A DNA stretch of 18,371 bases from an uncultured Roseburia sp. (GTDB taxonomy: Bacteria; Bacillota; Clostridia; Lachnospirales; Lachnospiraceae), in the NCBI GenBank assembly GCA_947652855.1, contig CANTEO010000051.1:1-18371 (forward strand), given 5' to 3'. Under the pieces are notes generated by a model. The model was not told the DNA's origin, did no database searches, and saw only the letters and a list, made by a program, of their open reading frames with translations. The position numbers and the translations under genes were made by a program. Each line of letters starts with the position of its first letter. The first letter of the stretch is position 1. Below, piece by piece: positions 7,095-13,391 of this stretch.

Positions 7095-8043
7095 GGCGCG
7101 CCTCCCCTTCCTGATTTGTCAGCTCAAGGAAAATATCCTCAAGCGACTTTCCCATCGACTTGATTTCCAGCAATGGAATCTCCGCCCTGACAAATTCCTG
7201 AATGATAAAATTACGGATATCCTCCTCTGGCTTCACCTGAAAGGTAAGCGAGGCGCATCCCCCCGGCAGGCCGGGCGACAACTCAATGCCTTCCGCCAGG
7301 CCCGTCTGGCTCAACAGCTCCACGGCGCGCCCGCCGTCTCCCAAAACAAGCAGCTCAAGCTCCCTTCCGCCGCGCTCCACCCGCTCCAACAGATGCTTCG
7401 TCGTGTCGCTTGCCACCAGCTTCCCTTTGGACAGGATAAAGATATGGTCGCAGACTTCCCGCACCTCCGAGAGGATATGGGAGCTAAGGATCACGGTATG
7501 CGTTTCGCCAAGCGTTTTCATCAGCTCCCGGATCTCTATGATCTGCTTGGGATCCAATCCCACCGTCGGCTCATCCAAAAGAATGATTTTCGGATAGCCA
7601 AGGATGGCCTGGGAAAGGCCCACCCGTTGGCGGTAGCCCTTAGAAAGGTTTCGGATCAGGCGGCGGCTGACATCCGTTACCTTCGTCATCTCCATCGCCT
7701 CATCTACATACTGCCTTCGGCGGGCCTTGGGGAGCCTTTTTAATTCCGCGGCAAACTCCAGATATTCCAAAACGCTCATGTCCATATAAAGAGGCGGGGA
7801 CTCCGGAAGATACCCGATGCATTTTTTAGCCTCCTCCGGCTCCGCCAAAACGTCATGCCCGTCAACCGTCACCGTGCCGCCCGTGGCCCCCAAATACCCG
7901 GTCACGATATTCATCGTCGTGGACTTTCCCGCGCCGTTCGGCCCAAGGAAGCCGTAAATCCTCCCAGGCTCCACGGTAAGGCTCAAATCATCCACGGCGA
8001 CATGGCTCCCATACTGTTTCACAAGATGCTTCATTTCAATCAC
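7078..8043 (-). CDS. ABC transporter ATP-binding protein (GldA-like)
   Basis: 321 residues from a GTG start at 8041-8043, chosen because AAAGGAGG lies 8 bases upstream; the ATG three codons later would sit 17 bases away. All nucleotide-binding motifs are present: Walker A GPNGAGKS (34-41), signature LSKGYRQ (133-139), Walker B IILLDE (153-158) and the switch histidine in SSHILSEV (187-194). Residues 215-310 form the C-terminal extension typical of ATPases that pair with ABC-2 permeases. It is the first gene of the operon with the permease/GldG fusion and DUF4340 protein, and should energise that exporter from the cytoplasmic face. It is divergent from a TetR-type regulator, which could control it, but no shared operator is proven. 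Confidence 0.92.
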   Translation of the reverse strand: MIEMKHLVKQYGSHVAVDDLSLTVEPGRIYGFLGPNGAGKSTTMNIVTGYLGATGGTVTVDGHDVLAEPEEAKKCIGYLPESPPLYMDMSVLEYLEFAAELKRLPKARRRQYVDEAMEMTKVTDVSRRLIRNLSKGYRQRVGLSQAILGYPKIILLDEPTVGLDPKQIIEIRELMKTLGETHTVILSSHILSEVREVCDHIFILSKGKLVASDTTKHLLERVERGGRELELLVLGDGGRAVELLSQTGLAEGIELSPGLPGGCASLTFQVKPEEDIRNFIIQEFVRAEIPLLEIKSMGKSLEDIFLELTNQEGEARHESDL

Positions 8044-8102
8044 TAAGCTCGCCTCCTTTTCACTCGCAACAAATTTGTGATACCGTTTAGGTTACTTGTT
8101 CT

Positions 8103-8133
8103 TTGTGTAAAATTTTGGGCAATTGTGTGAAAA
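8103..8133. repeat. Pair of TTGTGTNAAAA direct repeats 20 bp apart
   Basis: TTGTGTAAAA at 8103-8112 and TTGTGTGAAAA at 8123-8133 start exactly 20 bp apart, about two helical turns, in the 204-bp region between the ABC operon and tetR. Such spacing would place two protein contacts on one DNA face. Possibly a regulator site for the ABC operon; low certainty. Confidence 0.3.
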
Positions 8134-8173
8134 GAATGTGATCGAACCCGCCTGAAACACGCTTAAAATCCGG

Positions 8174-8200
8174 TTGACAAATCCTCCTCTTTTATATAAC
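8174..8200 (+). promoter_or_regulatory. tetR-flavodoxin promoter
   Basis: A perfect -35 box TTGACA (8174-8179) and a -10 box TATAAC (8195-8200) with a 15-base spacer, shorter than the usual 17. The -10 box lies inside the first TTATATAAC repeat, so a protein bound there would block transcription. Confidence 0.65.
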
Positions 8201-8226
8201 CTAGTTATATAACAAATTTATATAAC
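8191..8226 (+). repeat. Three TTATATAAC repeats at exact 13-bp period (probable TetR operator)
   Basis: TTATATAAC occurs at 8192-8200, 8205-8213 and 8218-8226. With one base more, the middle copy is GTTATATAAC (8204-8213), a perfect 10-bp palindrome; the outer copies read TTTATATAAC. The array spans the -10 box, the expected transcription start and the leader up to 8 bases before the AAGGAGGG ribosome binding site. This is where an autoregulating TetR repressor would bind. Confidence 0.75.
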
Positions 8227-8247
8227 TGCGCTATAAGGAGGGAACCC

Positions 8248-8838
8248 ATGCCAAAGCAACGGATCACAAAAGAAATGGTGGTCGAAGCCGCCTTTACGCT
8301 TGCCAGAGACGGCGGCATGCAGGAGGTGACGGTAAAAGCAATCGCAGAAAAGATTGGCTGCTCCGTGCAGCCGATTTACAGCTACTGCAACAACATGGAA
8401 GGGCTAAAGCGAGACGTGACAAGGCGGGCCAAAGAATTCATCCGGGAGTACATCGCCTTGCGCACTGACCCGGACGACCCATTCCGCAGCACAGGGCGCG
8501 CTTACATTCAATTAACAAAAGAAGAGCCGCATCTGTTCCGAATTTTCATCCTGCATCAAAGAACCGGCATTTCCTCATTGGAGGACTTATACCAATCAGA
8601 GGCCAACGCGCAGATCCCTGCATTTCTCGCCAAAAAACTGGGCGTCAGCATGGCGCAGGCGAAGAGGCTGCACCTGGACATGATGATTTATACCATCGGC
8701 ATCGGCACGATCTTTTCCGTGACGGAGCCAGGCATCCCATACGATGAAATTTTTGCGCAGCAGGAACGGTTCTATCAGATTTTTTTGAAACAAATGAAGG
8801 AGGATTTTAATGAACCGACAAATACTAGTATGCTATAA
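8248..8838 (+). CDS. TetR/AcrR-family transcriptional regulator
   Basis: 196 residues. AAGGAGGG lies 5 bases before the ATG. The N-terminal helix-turn-helix covers about residues 10-50, with EVTVKAIAEKIGCSVQPIYSYCNNMEGLKRDV-like spacing typical of TetR proteins. Residues 75-190 form the helical ligand-binding and dimer domain; AYIQLTKEEPHLFRIFI (91-107) resembles the WHG-type C-terminal domain (PF13305). It probably represses its own operon through the TTATATAAC array in its promoter. The gene overlaps the flavodoxin gene by 29 bases, indicating coupled expression, so the inducing ligand may relate to redox or cofactor stress. Effect on the divergent ABC operon is possible but unproven. Confidence 0.9.
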   Translation: MPKQRITKEMVVEAAFTLARDGGMQEVTVKAIAEKIGCSVQPIYSYCNNMEGLKRDVTRRAKEFIREYIALRTDPDDPFRSTGRAYIQLTKEEPHLFRIFILHQRTGISSLEDLYQSEANAQIPAFLAKKLGVSMAQAKRLHLDMMIYTIGIGTIFSVTEPGIPYDEIFAQQERFYQIFLKQMKEDFNEPTNTSML

Positions 8839-9367
8839 AGGCGTGACAGGATTCACAAAACGATATGCCGAATGGATTGCGGATGAAATGGGCTGCGCCG
8901 TCATGGATTTAAAAGACGTCGCCTCCTCTCCCTTGTCTTCGTACAGCGCCATCGTTTTTGGCGGCAGATGCGTTGCGGGATCCATTGATGGGTTAAGCAA
9001 AATGAAAGCGCTGGCCGCAAGCTGCCCTGACGCAACCCTAATTGTTTTTGCAGTAGGGGCCACGCCCGGCACGCAGGCCGAGACAATTCAGGAAGCCTGG
9101 AAAGCCAACCTGACCCCTGACGAGCTGCAAAGCGTCCCCCATTTTTATATGCCGGGCGGCCTAAGCTACGAAAAAATGCCGCTGCACGAAAAACTCATCA
9201 TGAAAGCCTTCGCCGCCGTCACAAAATGGCAAGTCAGGCGCAAAAAAAACAAAACAGAGTCAGATTTGGAATATCTGCGGACAATCTCACATTCCTATGA
9301 CCTCTCAGATAAAGCAAACATTGCGCCGCTTCTGTCCCTGCTGAAAACGATGCAGAAGAAAGCCTGA
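8810..9367 (+). CDS. Flavodoxin-domain protein (HemG/flavodoxin_5-like)
   Basis: 185 residues. Starts inside the tetR-like gene (29-base overlap) with AAGGAGG 6 bases before the ATG. The N-terminal strand and loop ILVCYKGVTGFTKRYAEWIA (5-24) match the FMN phosphate-binding region of short-chain flavodoxins, with GVTGFT in place of the classic T/S-x-T-G-N-T. VFGGRCVAGSIDG (49-61) and IVFAVGATPG (77-86) match later FMN-contacting loops. This resembles the flavodoxin_5 family (PF12724), which includes menaquinone-dependent protoporphyrinogen oxidase HemG. No haem genes lie nearby, so I call it only a flavodoxin-type electron-transfer protein. It ends before a strong terminator. Confidence 0.82.
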   Translation: MNRQILVCYKGVTGFTKRYAEWIADEMGCAVMDLKDVASSPLSSYSAIVFGGRCVAGSIDGLSKMKALAASCPDATLIVFAVGATPGTQAETIQEAWKANLTPDELQSVPHFYMPGGLSYEKMPLHEKLIMKAFAAVTKWQVRRKKNKTESDLEYLRTISHSYDLSDKANIAPLLSLLKTMQKKA

Positions 9368-9380
9368 TGACAGGCCAAAA

Positions 9381-9422
9381 CAAAACGTCCAAGCCCCATG
9401 AATCATAGGCTTGGACGTTTTG
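9381..9422. terminator. Bidirectional terminator after the flavodoxin gene
   Basis: A 15-bp perfect stem, CAAAACGTCCAAGCC (9381-9395) with its inverse at 9408-9422. The + strand end reads GTTTTGC and the - strand end GTTTTGG, so it fits transcripts arriving from both the flavodoxin gene and the convergent operon ending at 9443. Confidence 0.85.
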
Positions 9423-9442
9423 CTGACAGAACCGTAAGCGTA

Positions 9443-9805
9443 TCATTTTCCGTCGTAATTTCTCCTTAAGAACTCATCCATCTCCCCGTTTTTGAAAAAG
9501 ATGAAGTCCTCATACTTCTCCTCATCCCGCACCGGAAGGAAAACCGACAGCCGCACGAGCTTTGCGCCGCAGTCCGGGCAGCGGTAGGAATGCGCGCCGC
9601 AGGCATAATAGCCAACGGGAATTTCCGATTTTTTGCCCACCTTAATCAGGTTGCTGGTAAAATACGACGCCTTCTTGGTCGGCTCATACTGATCAACCAT
9701 GACGGGGAGCATAAAAAGCTGTTTCTGCATCACGTCCATCGTCGCACCGCATTCATTGCACCAGTCTTCATGGAACGGCGCCCTTATCTTTCGGAAAAAA
9801 CTCAT
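9443..9805 (-). CDS. Zinc-ribbon-like hypothetical protein, 120 aa
   Basis: The frame runs open to 10018, but the ATG at 9803-9805 is the likely start: it overlaps the stop of the upstream gene as ATGA, follows GGGAAGG, and the longer version would be an improbable basic N-terminus antiparallel to nothing but the coding frame of its neighbour. The 120 residues hold two CxxC knuckles, CNEC (16-19) and CPDC (76-79), plus Cys69, a pattern fitting one bound zinc ion. Between them is hydrophobic, possibly beta-rich sequence (LFMLPVMVDQY). No membrane helix. It is translationally coupled to a two-helix membrane protein, so the two likely work together. No named family recognised. Confidence 0.7.
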   Translation of the reverse strand: MSFFRKIRAPFHEDWCNECGATMDVMQKQLFMLPVMVDQYEPTKKASYFTSNLIKVGKKSEIPVGYYACGAHSYRCPDCGAKLVRLSVFLPVRDEEKYEDFIFFKNGEMDEFLRRNYDGK

Positions 9806-10392
9806 TGCCTTCCCGACCTTCCTTTGGCTTCTTTTAGGGACTGAACCACGACGTCCGCTTTCGAGACGCCTGTTAAGATATAATCGCTGTCCATGCGCCA
9901 ACGGCGGTTTGAGGTGAATGTGTCCACCCTGACTTTCACGCCGTCCACCAAAAACAGAAAGCTGACCCTGCTGCTGCCAGCCATAAATCCTGCGCCATGT
10001 TTTCCGTCGTCCACCCACGCCTTCTCTATGCGCGAAGCCGGGAAGACAAACGTCTCAAACGGGTTCCAGAAAAACACAAGGCCCACGTCCCCATGCTCCT
10101 CGTCAATGCAGACCGTCTTTCCATTGGCGTAGAACGTATAGCTTAAGTTAAAGTTCCCGTCCTTAAGCTCCCGCTCAAACTGCTTCGTCTTCCGCTTGAA
10201 CAGGAAACGGCCTGCAAAAACCCACCAAAGGAAGGAAAGCAGGCAAGGCCCCATAATCAGCACGACCGCGCCGTATCCCTTTGGAAAGAAGCGCGCGCTA
10301 ATCAAAAAGCATATGCCGGAAAGAATGGCCGGCCCAAAAATATATCCGAACAGATACGCCCAGTTTATTTTTCGAATTCTCTTTTGTTCCAT
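9802..10392 (-). CDS. Two-helix membrane protein with cytosolic beta-rich domain
   Basis: 196 residues. AGGAGG lies 8 bases before the ATG. A basic start (KRIRK) is followed by two hydrophobic segments at about 12-34 and 42-64, then a basic stretch FKRKTKQFEREL. The rest (about 75-175) alternates short strands (FNLSYTFYANGKTVCIDEE, VGLVFFWNPFETFVFPASRIEKAW) in a pattern like YcxB- or PH-type domains that follow two helices. Family assignment is by pattern only. Its stop overlaps the start of the zinc-ribbon gene by four bases, and it starts 12 bases after the stop of another membrane-protein gene, so the three form one block. Confidence 0.65.
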   Translation of the reverse strand: MEQKRIRKINWAYLFGYIFGPAILSGICFLISARFFPKGYGAVVLIMGPCLLSFLWWVFAGRFLFKRKTKQFERELKDGNFNLSYTFYANGKTVCIDEEHGDVGLVFFWNPFETFVFPASRIEKAWVDDGKHGAGFMAGSSRVSFLFLVDGVKVRVDTFTSNRRWRMDSDYILTGVSKADVVVQSLKEAKGRSGRQ

Positions 10393-10404
10393 AAAATGCT
10401 CCTC

Positions 10405-11076
10405 CTACTCCCACTCTGACTTCTCATCTTTTTTTCGCCTTGGCCCAAAGAAATAGGGGAAAATTCCAAATTTCGCCCCAAGCGCATGGAGAAACGGAAA
10501 TGAAATCACAACCGTAAGCACTTGAACCATCGTCTTTGGCCCCTCGACAGCAGATTCCTCGCTGGCAATCTCCGCCTCACCCACCATATCGACGTAAAAA
10601 TCCTTCCGGTCCAGTGGATCCCCATATTCAATCTGCCCCAGGAATGCCTCATCCGCGCTTAAGTCCGCCTTTATGACCTGCCCGACCGGAAGCGTGGAAT
10701 CCCCGCTAAAGGAAGATTCCCCATCGTTCACCACAGATTCCGAGTTTATGCGCGCGGCGATGCGCTCGCCGGAAGGCAGCTTCACCGAATAAAGGTACAT
10801 CCCTTCATAAAACCCCGCCCCTTCATTCCGGTACTCAATGCCCGGAGAGACAATCGTAAACGTGTCATGCGACAGCAAGTCCTCCACACTCTGCGCGCGG
10901 AATACCGCCTCGTCCGCCACGCCGCCGATCTCCCCCGCGCCAACCTTATGCTCCTCTTTCTGCTTCTCATACCGCGCCGGCAGAACCCGATCCGCAACCG
11001 CCCCTGTCCCCAGGCTCAGCAGATAGCCCAACAGCAGGCAGAGCCAAATGTCAAACCGTAAGCGATGGTATCTCAT
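10405..11076 (-). CDS. Membrane protein of unknown function, 223 aa
   Basis: Two predicted membrane helices at about 9-28 and 183-203 enclose a central hydrophilic domain (about 30-180) that is likely outside the cell, given the basic ends RYHRLR and PRRKKDEK. The domain contains FTIVSPGIEYR (73-83), GMYLYSVKLPSGERIAARI (92-110) and FLGQIEYGDPLDRKDFYVD (145-163), suggesting a beta-rich fold. The start is 20 bases after the purA stop, with GGGGGATAAGGG just upstream. Probably cotranscribed with purA and the two genes that follow. No family recognised. Confidence 0.6.
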   Translation of the reverse strand: MRYHRLRFDIWLCLLLGYLLSLGTGAVADRVLPARYEKQKEEHKVGAGEIGGVADEAVFRAQSVEDLLSHDTFTIVSPGIEYRNEGAGFYEGMYLYSVKLPSGERIAARINSESVVNDGESSFSGDSTLPVGQVIKADLSADEAFLGQIEYGDPLDRKDFYVDMVGEAEIASEESAVEGPKTMVQVLTVVISFPFLHALGAKFGIFPYFFGPRRKKDEKSEWE

Positions 11077-11096
11077 ATCCCTTATCCCCCTTTTTC

Positions 11097-12371
11097 TTAA
11101 CGGTAAATTATGTCGTCCCTTCCCGGCCCATTTGAGACCATAGTGATAGGATAGCCAATCTGGCCCTCCACAAATTCCACGTACCGCCTGCAGTTCTCCG
11201 GCAGCTTTCCATACTCCCTGATCCCGGAAATATCCGCCTTCCAGCCCGGCAGCTTCTTTAAGACGGGCTTCGCCGCCTCAAGCTTTCCTGTCGTGGGGAA
11301 GTCTGTCGTCACCTCTCCGTCGATTTCATAGCCGACGCAGACCGGAATTTCATCCAGATATCCCAAAACGTCTAAAACGGTGAACGCCACGTCTGTCGTC
11401 CCTTGCAGCCTGCAGCCATATTTGCTCGCCACGCAGTCAAACCAGCCCATGCGCCTTGGCCTGCCCGTCGTCGCGCCAAATTCCCCGCCGTCTCCGCCGC
11501 GCCGCCTTAGCTCGTCCGCCTCTTCCCCAAAAATCTCACTGACGAACGCCCCGGCGCCAACCGCGGAGGAATACGCCTTGCACACCGTTATCACCTTTTT
11601 CACCTCATACGGCGGGATGCCGGCCCCAATCGCGCCAAACGCCGCCAGCGTGGAAGACGACGTAACCATCGGGTAAATGCCATGATCCGGGTCTTTTAGA
11701 GTGCCAAGCTGCCCTTCCAGAAGAATGTCCCTCCCTTCCTTTATCGCCTTGTCCAGATACAGGGACGTGTCGCACACATAAGGCGCGATCATCTCCCGAT
11801 ACCCACACATCACGTCAAACAGCTCTGACGCGTCCAAAAGCGGCTTGTGGTACAGATGCTCCAGCAAGACATTTTTCATCTCACAGACACGGAGCAGCTT
11901 CTCCTTTAATGCGGCCTCCTCAAACAGCTCATTGACCTGAAAGCCGATCTTCGCATATTTATCCGAATAAAACGGCGCAATCCCGGACTTCGTGGAGCCA
12001 AAGGATTTGCCGCCTAAGCGCTCTTCCTCATATGCATCGAACAGGATATGGTATGGCATCACGATCTGCGCGCGGTCAGAGACCAGGATGTTCGGGCGCG
12101 GGACGCCTCTGTCCACTACCGACGCAAGCTCCTGAATCAGCGCCGGGATGTTCAGCGCCACGCCGTTCCCGATTACGCTTGTGGTATGCCCGTAAAACAC
12201 GCCGGACGGCAGCGTATGCAGCGCAAACTTTCCATAGTCGTTGATAATCGTATGGCCTGCATTTGCGCCGCCCTGGAAACGCACGATGATATCCGCCTCC
12301 TTTGCGAGCATATCGGTGATCTTTCCTTTCCCCTCATCTCCCCAATTTGCGCCAACAACTGCTTTTACCAT
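11097..12371 (-). CDS. purA: Adenylosuccinate synthase
   Basis: 424 residues, normal for the family. Joins IMP and aspartate with GTP hydrolysis to give adenylosuccinate, the first committed step from IMP to AMP, in the cytosol. The N-terminal signature NWGDEGKGK (9-17) contains the catalytic Asp12 and phosphate-binding lysines; NAGHTI (37-42) carries His40; the GTP/IMP-loop signature TTGRPRRMGWFD is near 295-306. AAAGGAGG precedes the ATG with a 7-base gap. It sits 69 bases downstream of degV, with a GC-rich palindrome between, and is followed 20 bases later by a membrane-protein gene. No other purine gene is in the window and no guanine riboswitch is visible. Confidence 0.97.
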   Translation of the reverse strand: MVKAVVGANWGDEGKGKITDMLAKEADIIVRFQGGANAGHTIINDYGKFALHTLPSGVFYGHTTSVIGNGVALNIPALIQELASVVDRGVPRPNILVSDRAQIVMPYHILFDAYEEERLGGKSFGSTKSGIAPFYSDKYAKIGFQVNELFEEAALKEKLLRVCEMKNVLLEHLYHKPLLDASELFDVMCGYREMIAPYVCDTSLYLDKAIKEGRDILLEGQLGTLKDPDHGIYPMVTSSSTLAAFGAIGAGIPPYEVKKVITVCKAYSSAVGAGAFVSEIFGEEADELRRRGGDGGEFGATTGRPRRMGWFDCVASKYGCRLQGTTDVAFTVLDVLGYLDEIPVCVGYEIDGEVTTDFPTTGKLEAAKPVLKKLPGWKADISGIREYGKLPENCRRYVEFVEGQIGYPITMVSNGPGRDDIIYR

Positions 12372-12398
12372 TCTTTATCCTCCTTTTTTCGTAACCGT

Positions 12399-12431
12399 GC
12401 GGGCGCCCGCCCTTCTTTTACGCAGGCGCCC
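12399..12431. promoter_or_regulatory. GC-rich palindromes between degV and purA
   Basis: GCGGGCGCCCGC (12399-12410) is a perfect 12-bp palindrome, and GGGCGCC (12401-12407) can alternatively pair with GGCGCCC (12425-12431). On the - strand neither is followed by T residues, so this is not a normal terminator. It could be a partial attenuator or processing site in the 69-base gap. Confidence 0.4.
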
Positions 12432-12440
12432 CTCCCCTGC

Positions 12441-13313
12441 CTACAGCAGCTCTGGGATCTTCTTTGAGCAGGCGACCGCCAGCGCCCCTGGCCCAATATG
12501 GCAGGACACGCTAAGCGACAGCGGATCCATCACAATCTCACTGCCAGGAAACGCCGCCTGCACTTCCGCGCGGAACGCCTCCGCGGCCGCCAGGTCGTAG
12601 GTATACGCCATCGCCAGGTGAATCTGCCTTCCCTCCGGATCCTGAAAGCGGCCTGTAAAATCATTCTTCATCGCGTCGATCATAATCGACTTCGCCTGCT
12701 TCACCGTCCTCGCCTTGGCAAACGCGTCCAGCTTCTCGCCCTGGATCTGAAGCACCGGCTTAAGGCGCAAAAGCGTGCCGAGCGCGGCAGCCGCCGGCGT
12801 GATCCTTCCGCCCTTCTTCAGATAAGACAGCGTATCCACCATAATATAAATTGAAGACTCTAACTTCTCCCGCTCCAAAATCTCCTTAATCTCCGCCGCG
12901 CCCCTCCCGGCCTTCGCAAGCGCCTGCGCGTCCAGCACGGACTGCTTCTGCGTGACGGAAATCCTCTGGTTGTTGACGACAAAAACCTTTCCCTCATAGT
13001 CGCCCGCCAGCATCATCGCCGTCTCGCAGGAGCTGCTTAAGCCGCTGGACATCGGAATATGCACGATTTCGTCATATTCCTTTAAAAGCTCATCCCACAA
13101 ATCCGTGACGCTGGCTACCGACGGCATGGACGTGGATATGCCGCATCCTTCCAAGAGCTTTTTATAAAATTCCTCCTGCGTCAAATTTACCCCTTCGTAA
13201 AATGTCTCATCATTCACAAAAAACGGCATCGGCAGGATATAAATTCCAAGCCGCTCCGCCTCTTCCGGCAGAATCCCGCTGTTGCTGTCTGAAACAATCG
13301 CAATTTTTCCCAT
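12441..13313 (-). CDS. DegV-family fatty-acid-binding protein
   Basis: 290 residues, typical DegV (FakB-like) length. These proteins hold a fatty acid and present it to the kinase FakA for phosphorylation, feeding exogenous fatty acids into phospholipid synthesis. Visible motifs are DSNSGI (9-14), STSMPSV (60-66) around the lipid carboxyl site, SSGLSSS (89-95), LKKGGRI (169-175 region) and a C-terminal CHIGPGALAV. The ATG follows TTAGGAGG with a 6-base gap, and a good promoter lies at 13351-13378. Several paralogs with different acyl preferences are usual in one genome. No fakA is nearby. It is likely the first gene of an operon continuing into purA. Confidence 0.92.
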   Translation of the reverse strand: MGKIAIVSDSNSGILPEEAERLGIYILPMPFFVNDETFYEGVNLTQEEFYKKLLEGCGISTSMPSVASVTDLWDELLKEYDEIVHIPMSSGLSSSCETAMMLAGDYEGKVFVVNNQRISVTQKQSVLDAQALAKAGRGAAEIKEILEREKLESSIYIMVDTLSYLKKGGRITPAAAALGTLLRLKPVLQIQGEKLDAFAKARTVKQAKSIMIDAMKNDFTGRFQDPEGRQIHLAMAYTYDLAAAEAFRAEVQAAFPGSEIVMDPLSLSVSCHIGPGALAVACSKKIPELL

Positions 13314-13350
13314 GAAAAACCTCCTAACCTAAATTCATGACACCAGAGCG

Positions 13351-13378
13351 ATTATACCACATTTTTCAGAGAATACAA
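13351..13378 (-). promoter_or_regulatory. degV promoter
   Basis: On the - strand, TTGTAT (13373-13378), a 16-base spacer and TATAAT (13351-13356). Transcription is expected to begin near 13344, leaving a leader of about 30 bases. It starts inside the short gap after the chemoreceptor gene, so degV need not depend on that gene. Confidence 0.7.
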
Positions 13379-13391
13379 AGATTTTTTTATC

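Noticed and set aside
7093..7743. 216-codon open frame on the + strand
   Set aside because: Antisense shadow of the ABC ATPase gene, whose motifs are complete on the other strand.
9806..10018. N-terminal extension of the zinc-ribbon gene
   Set aside because: It runs through the coding frame of the upstream gene, is unusually basic, and the ATGA-coupled start at 9803-9805 explains the layout.
10900..13300. Purine or other riboswitch near purA and degV
   Set aside because: The leaders are only about 30-70 bases and show no conserved riboswitch core.
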